A stretch of DNA of 64,000 nt. Origin: Albidovulum sp. Its GTDB lineage: Bacteria > Pseudomonadota > Alphaproteobacteria > Rhodobacterales > Rhodobacteraceae. The translations under genes were made by a program, and so were the position numbers. The stretch spans positions 124,001 through 188,000 of the forward strand of contig JAPPFL010000032.1 of the NCBI GenBank assembly GCA_028823855.1, in the 5' to 3' direction. Positions 27,754 through 36,633 of this stretch are shown here, piece after piece. Below the pieces are notes generated by a model that saw only the letters and a program-made list of their open reading frames with translations, did no database searches and was not told where the DNA came from. The first letter of the stretch is position 1, and each line of letters opens with the position of its first letter.

Positions 27754-28581
27754 ATGGCCCCAATAATCCCGGTCCTGGAACTTCGAGATGTCGAAAAGAG
27801 TTTCGGCCCGATCGACGTGCTACACGAAATCTCCCTAAAAGTGCACGAGGGAGAAGTACTTTGCCTTCTTGGCGACAACGGTGCCGGCAAGTCGACACTC
27901 ATCAAGATTCTTGCCGGCGTGCATAAACCAACGTCGGGCACGATTCTGATGGACGGTAAACCGGTAGAGTTCGACCGTCCCCGCGACGCTGCCGACCGCG
28001 GCATCGCCACCCTACACCAGTTCGGCGGCACCTTCCCGTTGATGTCGATCGGCCGGTCTTTTTTCGTTGGAGTCGAACCCCAAAAAAAATGGGGGCCCTT
28101 CACTGTCTTCGACCGCAAGAAAGCCAACGAGATCGCGGTCAAGGCAGTACGAGACTTTGGCATCACCCGGATTGACGATGGCGATCGGCTAGTTGGCGGT
28201 CTTTCGGGAGGTGAACGCCAGTCGATCGCCATTGCGCGGGCGGTGTATTTTGGCGCACGGGTTTTGATCCTAGACGAACCGACTGCAGCCCTTGGAGTCA
28301 AGCAGGCCGCGCACGTGCTGCGCATCGTGAATGAAACAAAGCAGCGCGGGCTTGCCGTGATTTTCATCACCCATCAGGTCATGCATGCGCTCGCTGTCGG
28401 AGATCACTTCGCGGTCCTTATTCGCGGGGCCGTTGCCGCCGATTTTCGGAAGGGGGACAAGACGCGCGAAGAAATTACGGATCTGATGGCAGGCGGAGAA
28501 TCCATGGCTGATCTTGAGGCCGAGCTTGAAGGCTATGCGCAAAACCAAGAAGAACGCCCTCCGTCGTTGGGCCATACATGA
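27754..28581 (+). CDS. ABC importer ATP-binding protein, single-domain RbsA type
   Basis: A 275-residue ATPase with Walker A LGDNGAGKST (about residue 40), signature LSGGERQSIAIARAVY and Walker B LILDEPTAALG, followed by VIFITHQ. RbsA itself is a fused double ATPase of about 500 residues; this protein has one domain and must work as a homodimer, as in FrcA and related sugar importers. It closes the transporter part of the operon. A 1.07-kb gap without a gene separates it from the catabolic genes. Confidence 0.92.
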   Translation: MAPIIPVLELRDVEKSFGPIDVLHEISLKVHEGEVLCLLGDNGAGKSTLIKILAGVHKPTSGTILMDGKPVEFDRPRDAADRGIATLHQFGGTFPLMSIGRSFFVGVEPQKKWGPFTVFDRKKANEIAVKAVRDFGITRIDDGDRLVGGLSGGERQSIAIARAVYFGARVLILDEPTAALGVKQAAHVLRIVNETKQRGLAVIFITHQVMHALAVGDHFAVLIRGAVAADFRKGDKTREEITDLMAGGESMADLEAELEGYAQNQEERPPSLGHT

Positions 28582-29654
28582 TTGCGCGTTTCTCTCATTT
28601 GCCCCATGCGGCACGGCGGTTTCCTGGCGCCCCGATTCGATAGGAAGAGCAAGCCTAAATTGATAGTTAAATTTGCCGCAATCGGCGCAGTGCCGATTGG
28701 CCCCGAAAACGCGAAATTCGTGGCGAAAGTCCGGTCTTGCGCCAAACTGCAAAAGGCCTGCGACTTGGACAAAGCAAATTCGCACGCCGTTGCCTGCACA
28801 TGTAGAGGGGCTGATGCCGACACATATGCAGAGTTTTCGATTACGCACGACGATTTCGATGCCGTAATTGGGGCGAGCAACGACTTAACTCCCGTCCCTC
28901 TAAGCCATGCGGGTAACAAAGTGGGAATCGGATGGCATGTGAACAACAGCTTGCGCAATTCCAGTCGGAACGAATCAAGGCCGCGGAGGCGGAGCAAGAT
29001 GACGGTTCACGGCAGGTCATGCTTGGTTTCATGCGACGATATGACCTGCGCTATGTCGAAAGGAATTCCGCGCTCTCCATTTGCCGCCTTGGAAGGAGTT
29101 CGATGATTCAAATCGCCGACCGCAATGTGGAAACACCGGTCAAAAGTTGTATCGGAGCGATAGCGAACGCCAATCCTGCATCGCAAAATACAAAAATTGA
29201 GCGGCATATGTTGGGAACAGAGTGCTTTGAGATCGGCGCTGGACAGCCGAAACGGTTTGACGATGTCGTCGCCCCGGTCCCGACGGTACCGGAAACTTCC
29301 GATAACGGGCGTGTCGCAATCGAATGCCGCAACGACGCAGACAACGCCAATGACGCGAACGCTGAACTTGCGGGCAAGTCCATCGAAACGTACAACTTCG
29401 CCTTAACGTCCGCCGACATGATGCTAGCTAGTAGTAGCGCTTGCGATTCCGTCCGGTGCGGGAGCTTTGCCGAAGCTCACAGCCACCGCCACCGCGCTTT
29501 CCTCGGCTTGGTCAAAGACCGGCGTCTTCCCGAGAATTGCGCCAGATAGCTGGAACGGCTAAGCGGCGGCGAAAGTCACAAAAATTGGAGATCAGATGCT
29601 GGGCGAGGGACGCACTAGCGCTTATGAGATGTTCGCCCGACAGGAATGCGGCTC
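28582..29654. other. 1.07-kb gap inside the moc-like operon
   Basis: Plus-strand frames are open at 28582-29106 and 28932-29549, but their translations show no recognisable family, no membrane segments and ordinary shadow-like composition. No minus-strand gene is convincing either. In a tightly packed operon such a gap probably marks a gene lost by decay, for example a regulator or an enzyme. No terminator or promoter was identified with confidence. Confidence 0.4.
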
Positions 29655-30614
29655 ATGAAGCTTGGTTTCGTATCCGACAGCCTCGGTGGCATGCCTTTCG
29701 ACGAGTTGCTCGACAATGCCGCCCGCATAGGCGTCGATGGCATCGAAGTCAACACATGCGGATGGTCTACCGCCCCGCATTTTGATCTGGAGACCATGCT
29801 CGGCAATCCGGCCGCGCAAGCGGCATTCAAGACGGCGTTTGTGGACAGGAGGCTCGAAATCATCAGCCTCAACGCCAACGGCAACCCGCTTCATCCTGCC
29901 GATCCCGCCCAAGGCAAGGGATTGAAGGACACGATCCTCGTTGCCGGAGAGATGGGAATCACGACGGTGTGTGCCATGTCGGGGCTTCCCGAAGGCAACG
30001 CCACCGACTTGATGCCGAACTGGGCGGTATCAAGCTGGCCGCCGGAGACACAAGAGATCCTGCGCTGCCAGTGGGAGGAAAGACTGATCCCCTTCTGGGA
30101 AGACATCGTTGCACTTGCTCGCGAAAGCGGTGTCGGGAAGATCGCGCTTGAACTCCACGGCAACCAATGCGTCTACAACGTCCCAGGCCTGAAGAAGCTG
30201 CGAGAAGCCGTCGGTCCGAGCGTGGGCGCCAACCTCGACCCAAGCCACCTGTTCTGGATGGGAGCCGACCCTCTGATTGCCGCCGAAACACTGGGCGATG
30301 CCGTCTACCACGTAAATGCCAAGGACGCGATGCTGAACGCGCCAGTACAAGCTACTACGAGCCTGTTGGAAAACGGCAGCCTCTTGGACATTCCCGCGCG
30401 CAGCTGGTCCTACATCACACTCGGCTTCGGCCATGGCGAGGAATGGTGGCGCCGATTTTGCTATCGCTTGAAGATGGCAGGCTACGACGGCTGGCTATCG
30501 CTTGAGCATAAGGACGTACTCCTGAACTCGCTGGAAGGCCTGGAGAAGTCCGTGGCACTCATGCATGAGGTTTTACCGAGCACCCCGGCCGACTACCAAC
30601 CGCAGGAAATCTGA
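29655..30614 (+). CDS. Sugar isomerase/epimerase-like TIM barrel (MocC/IolE-like)
   Basis: A 319-residue protein of the AP endonuclease 2/xylose-isomerase-like barrel family. It opens MKLGFVSDSLG, and metal-ligand segments sit at strand ends: IALELHGNQ, GANLDPSHLFWMG, VYHVNAKD and GWLSLEHKD. The ATG at 29655 is preferred to the one at 29646 because it starts the first barrel strand. Family members include inosose dehydratase (IolE) and the rhizopine-catabolism protein MocC. Followed after three bases by a Gfo/Idh-type pseudogene, so this was one translation-coupled pair. It isomerises or dehydrates a cyclic polyol or keto-sugar (inferred). Confidence 0.85.
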   Translation: MKLGFVSDSLGGMPFDELLDNAARIGVDGIEVNTCGWSTAPHFDLETMLGNPAAQAAFKTAFVDRRLEIISLNANGNPLHPADPAQGKGLKDTILVAGEMGITTVCAMSGLPEGNATDLMPNWAVSSWPPETQEILRCQWEERLIPFWEDIVALARESGVGKIALELHGNQCVYNVPGLKKLREAVGPSVGANLDPSHLFWMGADPLIAAETLGDAVYHVNAKDAMLNAPVQATTSLLENGSLLDIPARSWSYITLGFGHGEEWWRRFCYRLKMAGYDGWLSLEHKDVLLNSLEGLEKSVALMHEVLPSTPADYQPQEI

Positions 30615-30617
30615 GTT

Positions 30618-31421
30618 ATGCGGTTCGGAGTTGCGGGATACAGCAATTGGGGCACCAATTCCATAGCCTCTTCATCGTGGCGGTCGAGGGTTGCGAATTG
30701 GCAGGCGTTGCCGCCCGCGCTCCCGCAACCAGAGGCAAGGCTCGGGCCGACTGGACGGACACTCCTATCTACGCGAGCCTGACCGACATGATCGCCTTGG
30801 ATACCGTGGATGCGATCACCATCGCAATGCCTTCGCACACTCGGCGGGCGCCCGTGCCGCAGTGGATTGAGGCAGGGCTCCGCGTAATCGCCGACAAGCC
30901 ATTCGCGCCTAGATCGCAAGGGGCTCGAGATTTGGGTGTGGCGGCCAATGCCAAGGGCGCGCCGCTCGGCGTCTATCACGTACGCCGGTTTGTTGCCGAC
31001 ATTCAGAAGCTGAAAAAAGTTGTCGCGAGTGCATTCGCGGATGGACCAAGATGGTGCGCATACCCTAGACGCCGGTCCCACGGGCGGATCATTTAGGGAC
31101 CTCGGCAGCTATGTGTCTTCGACCACGGATGGGCAGGCTCAGTCGATATTTGCCTGCATACGCCCAGCAGACAATCCCGAGGTTTGGGGCTAAGTGCCGG
31201 AATCGAACCGGGGTACGATTTATACCGCCGCGCGCGGCAGGCGCGTGCCTTCCCAACAAGGACGCCGCCGGGACGACTACACCGGTTTCGCGCGGTCCGT
31301 GCGCCAAGGCGCTTAGCCGCCGTTGACGGTCCTTGATGGCGAACGACCGCTTACCGTCCTCGAAACTGCAAGGATCGGCGCGATCGAGGGCCGCTCGGTT
31401 TCGCTTGTAACGCAGAGCTGA
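30618..31421 (+). pseudogene. Gfo/Idh/MocA-type NAD(P) oxidoreductase, broken
   Basis: The gene begins MRFGVAGYSNWGTNS, the NAD-binding start, and slips frame near 30650. It continues as VAVEGCELAGVAARAPATRG, DTVDAITIAMPSHTRR and VIADKPFAPRSQGAR, which are Gfo/Idh motifs including the catalytic-lysine segment DKPF. The usual ADP-binding glycine motif and the later lysine context are eroded. After about 31050 it shifts again (DAGPTGGSFRDLGSYV), a central part of about 300 bases appears deleted near 31115, and the end reads ARIGAIEGRSVSL. Stops occur near 31189 and 31315. It would have been the MocA/inositol-dehydrogenase-like step of this operon. Confidence 0.88.
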
Positions 31422-31435
31422 CAAAGGAGAATTGG

Positions 31436-31747
31436 ATGGCCGACTGGATCGACGCTTGCGCTGCCGACGACATCGAGGCCGAAGACGTAATTCGCTACGA
31501 TCATGGCGAGCGATCCTTCATCATCGTGCGCGACCACGAAGACAACGTATTTTGCACCGACGGGCTTTGCACACATGAAAACGTGCACTTGGCGGAAGGC
31601 CTGGTTGTAGAGAATACCATCGAATGTCCGAAACATGCCTCGATTTTCGATTGCTCGACTGGAGAAGTTGAAACGCCCCCGGCCTGCGAGAATTTGCAGA
31701 CCTATGCCACCAAGATCGAGAACGGTCGTATTTTGGTCAAAATCTGA
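31436..31747 (+). CDS. Rieske [2Fe-2S] ferredoxin (MocE-like)
   Basis: A 103-residue soluble ferredoxin with the Rieske ligands CTH (Cys45, His47) and CPKH (Cys64, His67), spaced as in ferredoxins of aromatic-ring dioxygenases and in MocE. It passes single electrons from a reductase to an oxygenase. The only oxygenase in the operon is the membrane di-iron protein at 23562, so it is the likely partner. No reductase gene (MocF-like) is visible nearby; a housekeeping reductase may serve. The ribosome site AAAGGAGA is strong, consistent with continued expression although the gene before it is dead. Confidence 0.92.
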   Translation: MADWIDACAADDIEAEDVIRYDHGERSFIIVRDHEDNVFCTDGLCTHENVHLAEGLVVENTIECPKHASIFDCSTGEVETPPACENLQTYATKIENGRILVKI

Positions 31748-32332
31748 CCCTGGCCTGTCCAGTTTTCCGCCCATTCGGAAAAGCTCTGGCAGACTAGGTG
31801 CATTCGCGAATGCTACTTCTACTAAACGCTTTCCGATCCAGGAAATCTTAGCGAATGCGCATGCATCGCAATCGCCCCCAAATCGAAGACATCCGAGAAG
31901 ATCTCGATGGCTAACTTCTCGACCCTTGGGGAGGCCACCGCGGCGGATTCCGCCGGAATCGACACGCTTTCGATTTAGGGCTGTTCCTCAACAATTGCTG
32001 GTCTGAACAAAAGACGCTCGCCATTTAGAAAAAAACTTCGCGAAGTCGCGCGGCCTGGCTCGGAAGCATCGCCTCGGCCAAACCGAATTGGCCGCCAGTC
32101 CTTCGCAGCATGTTGGTTTTCATGCGGAGCAATCTTGGGTTCCGAACAGCCAGCTTGGGTCAAGCCTATATTGCGCGGACGCGGACGATTTCCTAACCGA
32201 CCGCGGTTTCAGCATTCGCCCTTTCGGGAACCTTAGACTTCGGGCGACCGGATTGCCGCTTTGCCGAAATTCGGGAGGATTAGCGTACTTTTGGCGCTGT
32301 TATTGGATATAAGTTTCGATGATCCGAGTTTC
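31748..32332. other. Gene-free stretch between two converging operons
   Basis: About 585 bases, with the ferredoxin gene ending from the left and the permease gene ending from the right. The position is where an ATPase gene of the minus-strand importer or a ferredoxin reductase of the plus-strand operon could have been. Neither Walker motifs nor flavin/NAD motifs were found on either strand. No clear terminator hairpin was seen. Confidence 0.45.
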
Positions 32333-33490
32333 TCATCCCTTGACCGCGCCAGCCGTTAGTCCCGACACGATTTGCTTTTGAAAAACGAGTACAAGGACGA
32401 ACAATGGCGCCGTGATCGACACCGCGGCCGCTATTGCCTGCACTTCGTCGGATGCCGTCGTTTCACGGTTGAACATGCCGGCAATCGCCGGCACCATGGT
32501 CATGTTGCGAGCATCAAGCAATAGCGAAGTTACCAGGAAATCGTTGTAGGCGAGCAGGAAACTGAACAAGCCGGCAGTGATTACTCCCGGCCACATTACG
32601 GGCATAATGACGCGTCGAAACGCTTCAAAATGACTGCAGCCGTCGACCCGCGCCGCTTCATCAAGTTCAGAAGGTATATTTTGGAAGAAACTGCTGAGCA
32701 TCCAAATCGTAAACGGCTGGTTAATCGATACGAGTACGATTATTACGGCCCAGGGCTTTCCGTACAGCGTCGGCGCAAATTCTCCCAGAATCGGACGCAG
32801 GATTTCCGCCGACTTGATAAAAACCGGCAAGTAGCCTGCAACTAGCACCGAATGCGGCAGTGCTCGGAAAATCAACGCGACAATGAGGAGCCAGAACGCG
32901 AGGTCGGTGCCCGAGCGCGCCAACCCATAGCCCGCAAGCGTTCCAACCGTCAGCGAGATAGCGACCACGCCTCCCGTTACCAACATCGAATTTCCGAAAT
33001 TCCGCACGAAGTTGCGGTCGATCCAGACCGCTTCGTAATGCTCGGTTGTCAATCCCAGAATATCCCGTCCAAGCGGTCCCAGCAGCGGGTTCAACGGGCC
33101 GGTGACAGCTGGAATAACGACGAGGAAGAGAATGATAGCGACAAATCCGAATAGCAGAGCGGCGACTAGCCAGCCGAAAGCGCCGTACCCGGCGGGAGTG
33201 TAGTGCGCTACTTGCCTAGGTAGCCAGCGCAACGCCAGGACGACTAGGAAATATGCAAGTGCTAGCCCGGCAGCAATCTCCAGCGTCGTCAGCCCGTGGC
33301 CCAGCGATCGCGTTGCCGGTCCGAAAATTACATTAAAGGGATTCGGCGAAAACGCATCGAACGGCGTCTTGAAAGACATGATCGCAATCCAGGCGATCGG
33401 AAAGGCGGCGAGAAGGCACCACAAGGATAGGAAGCCGTTCGACAGCAGTTTGAGCCAAAACGGCTTTTCCATTGATTTTGGAACGGACAT
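32333..33490 (-). CDS. ABC importer permease, MalG/AglG type
   Basis: A 385-residue permease, about 100 residues longer than ordinary MalG. The extra length lies between the first segment and the channel core (about residues 45-175), with two additional hydrophobic segments, as in the AglG (alpha-glucoside) branch. The EAA loop is DEAARVDGCSHFEAFRRVIMPVMWPGV. It shares its first base with the stop of the MalF-type permease (TGATG-like overlap at 33490). No ATPase gene follows. Confidence 0.88.
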   Translation of the reverse strand: MSVPKSMEKPFWLKLLSNGFLSLWCLLAAFPIAWIAIMSFKTPFDAFSPNPFNVIFGPATRSLGHGLTTLEIAAGLALAYFLVVLALRWLPRQVAHYTPAGYGAFGWLVAALLFGFVAIILFLVVIPAVTGPLNPLLGPLGRDILGLTTEHYEAVWIDRNFVRNFGNSMLVTGGVVAISLTVGTLAGYGLARSGTDLAFWLLIVALIFRALPHSVLVAGYLPVFIKSAEILRPILGEFAPTLYGKPWAVIIVLVSINQPFTIWMLSSFFQNIPSELDEAARVDGCSHFEAFRRVIMPVMWPGVITAGLFSFLLAYNDFLVTSLLLDARNMTMVPAIAGMFNRETTASDEVQAIAAAVSITAPLFVLVLVFQKQIVSGLTAGAVKG

Positions 33491-34512
33491 CAGTGGATCT
33501 TCCTGCGGTCCCGCCAGGCGCGCCGCAGCGGAATGACCAGCAAAACGATAATCCCGACCATGGTCAGCATAGCGCTTGCCGATGCCCGGCTAATGGATCG
33601 CGTCCCTGCCTCGTCCGGCATCAGGAAATCGTAAGTCAGCCATTGCAATGAGATTACATAAGCTTGGCTGGAAAATCCGACGATTTCCTCGAACACGCGG
33701 TAGGCATCCATAAGGTGAATGAGCAGGACAAAAATAATCAAAGGCATCAAGTGCGGAATTACCACGTATCTCAGTCGCTCGAATCGATTTGCTCCGTCGA
33801 CGATAGCGCTCTCCAGCGTATCGTTGTTCAGCGTCTGGAGCCCTGCATAGAATACGACGAAAGCGAACGGCGCAACATGCCAAACCCGGTACACATACAT
33901 CAAAATCTCGATGGTCCAGCCTTGAGCAAACATCGCTATGTCGCGATCCAGCCAGGCTTCAAGCGCCGCAGTGAGAATTCCGTCTCCGATAAAGAGCCAG
34001 CGAATAGACAGTGCGCCGATAACCGGAGTAATAATGAATGGCAGTAGCGATACGAAAATCACCGGTCCCTTGATCGACTGGATAGTACCATTGACCGTCA
34101 ACGCAATTAGGAGGCCAGTTCCAATTACGAGCGGCATTGTGACCAGCGTAAAGAGAAGCGTGAAGCGAAGCGCCTGCCAAAACTCGATATTGTTTAGAGC
34201 GTTCCAATCCAAAGCCTCAAGCGCGGCTCGAAGACGGTTCGGCTCGAGCACATTAATATAGCTTTCCAGCCCTACGAAACTTGTCTCCGTAACGACCTTC
34301 CCGTTCTCATCTAGGAGCGGAAGCTGCTTGACTGCGGTCGTGCACTTGGGCTTAGGAAAACCTGGCGTACAGGTTTCTACCTCTACTTTTTCATATTGGG
34401 GCTTGGTTACGTAAAACGAGTTCCAGAAAACAGTCACCAACGGCGCCGCTATAAAAATCAGCATTAGGATCAAAGATGGTCCGACAAACATTGCGAATGC
34501 CTTAAATCGCAT
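33490..34512 (-). CDS. ABC importer permease, MalF/AglF type
   Basis: A 340-residue permease. After the first membrane segment there is a periplasmic insert (about residues 35-100) with two cysteines (ETCTPGFPKPKCT), matching the AglF branch. The channel domain carries a degenerate EAA loop, SAIVDGANRFERLRYVVIPHLMPL, with serine for the glutamate. It is the partner of the AglG-type permease. Confidence 0.88.
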   Translation of the reverse strand: MRFKAFAMFVGPSLILMLIFIAAPLVTVFWNSFYVTKPQYEKVEVETCTPGFPKPKCTTAVKQLPLLDENGKVVTETSFVGLESYINVLEPNRLRAALEALDWNALNNIEFWQALRFTLLFTLVTMPLVIGTGLLIALTVNGTIQSIKGPVIFVSLLPFIITPVIGALSIRWLFIGDGILTAALEAWLDRDIAMFAQGWTIEILMYVYRVWHVAPFAFVVFYAGLQTLNNDTLESAIVDGANRFERLRYVVIPHLMPLIIFVLLIHLMDAYRVFEEIVGFSSQAYVISLQWLTYDFLMPDEAGTRSISRASASAMLTMVGIIVLLVIPLRRAWRDRRKIH

Positions 34513-34562
34513 CGTTCGCGCCCCTGCAGCCTGCTGCCAATTGTAGTGGTGATCGAAAAGGA

Positions 34563-34580
34563 GGCCTCATCGAAGAGGCC
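34563..34580 (-). terminator. Intercistronic hairpin after the binding-protein gene
   Basis: ggcctc at 34563-34568 and gaggcc at 34575-34580 form a 6-bp stem with a 6-base loop. Flanking Gs and Cs may lengthen it. It lies 26 bases after the binding-protein stop and before the permease gene on the minus strand. No T-run follows, so it probably acts as an mRNA-stabilising or partial terminator element. Confidence 0.55.
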
Positions 34581-34605
34581 CCCGCAAATTTCTTTTTTAG
34601 GTCGT

Positions 34606-35805
34606 CTACAAGAGATTGGCTTCCTTGGCCGCGACTTCGTAGTCGGCCAGAATATCCGCCAGCGCCGTTTCGGCATCCTTGTCGCCGGTCATATACGCCG
34701 AAAGACCGTTGCCAAGAGCGGTATGCATCACGGCCATCGCCTTGGTGGCGGGATAGGCGGGAGCTCCCGCCTCGGCGGTCGCCGCCGCTCCTACCGCCGC
34801 CAAACCGGGAGTGAAACCGTTCGCCAGCCACACCGCGGCATCGTTGTTGGCCGCTATAACCGCCGGATCCATGGCAGCAGCAATCAGCTTGAACCCGGCT
34901 TCCGCCTCTTCGTCAGTGATATTTTTGGCTACTACCCAGCCATCCCACCAAACCGTGGAAGCGGGCTGCGCGGAACCCATAAGCCCAGCCGCCATCTTGA
35001 TATTTCCGGCAACGGTGCTCTCGTTGGGGTCATTGACCGCACCGGCCCGACTCGCCCAAAGATTGGCTATTGCGATTTTGCCTTGCTGAAATTGCTTGGT
35101 GACAAATGTCGTATCCGACACCAGGTATTCCGGGTCCATGTAGGAAGCGGCTGTCTTCATGCGCTCCATGACAAGGTAGGCCTTATCGGCGTCAATGATC
35201 GGGTTGTTGTTCTCGTCAAGGAATGCTCCGCCTTCGCCGAGATAGTGGTTGACAAAAACGAAACCGAGATTCCAGCCAGCCATGTAATATCCGCCTAGCG
35301 GATAATCGACCAGGCCGGCCGCCTCTATCGTTTCGGCCGCCTCGAATACTTCGTCCCAGGTTGTAGGCACCTCGATTTCGAGATCATTGAAGATGTCCTC
35401 GCGGTACATAAGATGCTGCGTATTGAAGAGAGCCGCCACGGCCAGCACATTGCCGTCGATAGTGATGAACTGGTTCTCATTGAGATTCTGACCGTGTTTT
35501 TCTATCAGATCGTTAAGCGGGCGCACCAATTCCTGATCGAACAAGGGCACCGAAGTCGCGTTCGCAACGCCGACAATCGTGTAAAGCGCCGGATCGGACG
35601 ACAGTACGTCCTGCACCTTTAGCCGATGGTCCTTGTCAAGCTCCGCCTCGAAGTTTCCGCAGCCTTTCATGACATCCGTCATAATGACGTAGGCAGGGAA
35701 GGCGTTGGTCAACGACTTTACAGGTACAGTATTTTCGCAATCAGCCATCGCCCCTGAGCCGATCAGGGCCATCGCTCCGGCGAAAATTATTGGTTTCGTT
35801 ATCAT
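34606..35805 (-). CDS. ABC importer solute-binding protein (AglE-like family 1)
   Basis: A 399-residue periplasmic protein with a signal peptide (IIFAGAMALIGSGAMA) and a mature start DCENTVPVKSLTN. Family 1 features include LYGDL-like hinge segments and a typical KGCGNFEAELDKDHRLKVQD region in the first lobe. AGGAGAT lies upstream of the ATG. It is the first gene of an importer operon that has two permeases and no ATPase. Ligand unknown; the permeases point to an oligosaccharide or glycoside. Confidence 0.85.
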   Translation of the reverse strand: MITKPIIFAGAMALIGSGAMADCENTVPVKSLTNAFPAYVIMTDVMKGCGNFEAELDKDHRLKVQDVLSSDPALYTIVGVANATSVPLFDQELVRPLNDLIEKHGQNLNENQFITIDGNVLAVAALFNTQHLMYREDIFNDLEIEVPTTWDEVFEAAETIEAAGLVDYPLGGYYMAGWNLGFVFVNHYLGEGGAFLDENNNPIIDADKAYLVMERMKTAASYMDPEYLVSDTTFVTKQFQQGKIAIANLWASRAGAVNDPNESTVAGNIKMAAGLMGSAQPASTVWWDGWVVAKNITDEEAEAGFKLIAAAMDPAVIAANNDAAVWLANGFTPGLAAVGAAATAEAGAPAYPATKAMAVMHTALGNGLSAYMTGDKDAETALADILADYEVAAKEANLL

Positions 35806-35961
35806 TTGTATCTCCTATACTTGTTTAGATTGCCCCTCGGGACACTCTCGCTAGGTGCCACGATATGCTTGGAGTTTCAATTAAATCCGCGACGGATTAA
35901 TCGTCTAAGGCACCGAAATTTCGACGGGTTCCGCACGGTTGATTTCCTGCAAGGACTCGCC

Positions 35962-36633
35962 CTAACTGATCATTCCGATCACGCCGTCCGTACTTCGAAC
36001 GTCGCCGAAACTCTGGTAAAATGATGTCAATCCGACCAAATGATCATCGTCAAAGCGAGCGGCATTCGCGTCTTCAACCATCACAACCTTGTAGTCCAGC
36101 ATCATCGCATCCCGGGCAGTAGACTCCGAGCACATGTTTGTAGCCGTACCGGTTACGATCAGGTTTTCGATTCCCATTTCCTGCAGTCGTTCGTGCAGGT
36201 CGGAGGCCCCGGCTACGAATGGCGAAAAACGGCGCTTAGTGACAATGCTATCCTCTTCTCTGACATCAAGGTCGGGGTAGATTTCGTATCCGGGATTGCC
36301 CGGACTAAGCTTGGTCAAGTGGTTTTGCCCCTTGGCCTCGGTAAAGAAGAAATTGTGGTAGAGCGGCCATTGGCTCGGTGAGCCTTCTTCGTCCGCGCAC
36401 CGCATGATGACCCAAAATACCGCTGCGCCTTTTTCGCGGCACGCCGAGGCGATGCGATTGATATTGGGAACAATCGAGATCGCCGTGTCGACTTCGGCGA
36501 CATAGAAGTTCTGCATGTCGATTACAAGAAGCGCCGTCTTCGAAGCCTCGAAATCCTTGAAGACCGCCAGCCTCCCGCGTTTTGCCATGATCCGGTCGAT
36601 TACATAGTCCGGGATCTTTACGTTGTGCGGCAT
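35962..36633 (-). CDS. Isochorismatase-like cysteine hydrolase
   Basis: A 223-residue alpha/beta hydrolase of the isochorismatase-like family. The catalytic triad is visible as Asp39 (VIDMQNFY), Lys133 (TKRRFSPF) and Cys168 (TNMCSESTARDAMML), the pattern of amide or N-carbamoyl hydrolases (nicotinamidase, N-carbamoylsarcosine amidase, ureidoacrylate amidase). It is 156 bases upstream of the binding-protein gene on the same strand and could be the first gene of that unit, acting on the imported compound. The exact substrate cannot be read from the sequence. Confidence 0.85.
   Translation of the reverse strand: MPHNVKIPDYVIDRIMAKRGRLAVFKDFEASKTALLVIDMQNFYVAEVDTAISIVPNINRIASACREKGAAVFWVIMRCADEEGSPSQWPLYHNFFFTEAKGQNHLTKLSPGNPGYEIYPDLDVREEDSIVTKRRFSPFVAGASDLHERLQEMGIENLIVTGTATNMCSESTARDAMMLDYKVVMVEDANAARFDDDHLVGLTSFYQSFGDVRSTDGVIGMIS

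Noticed and set aside
31185-31215. A T-arm-like motif (ccggttcgattccgg on the minus strand) suggesting a tRNA
   Set aside because: It lies within the Gfo/Idh pseudogene and aligns with its protein sequence. No matching acceptor stem, D arm or anticodon arm is present.
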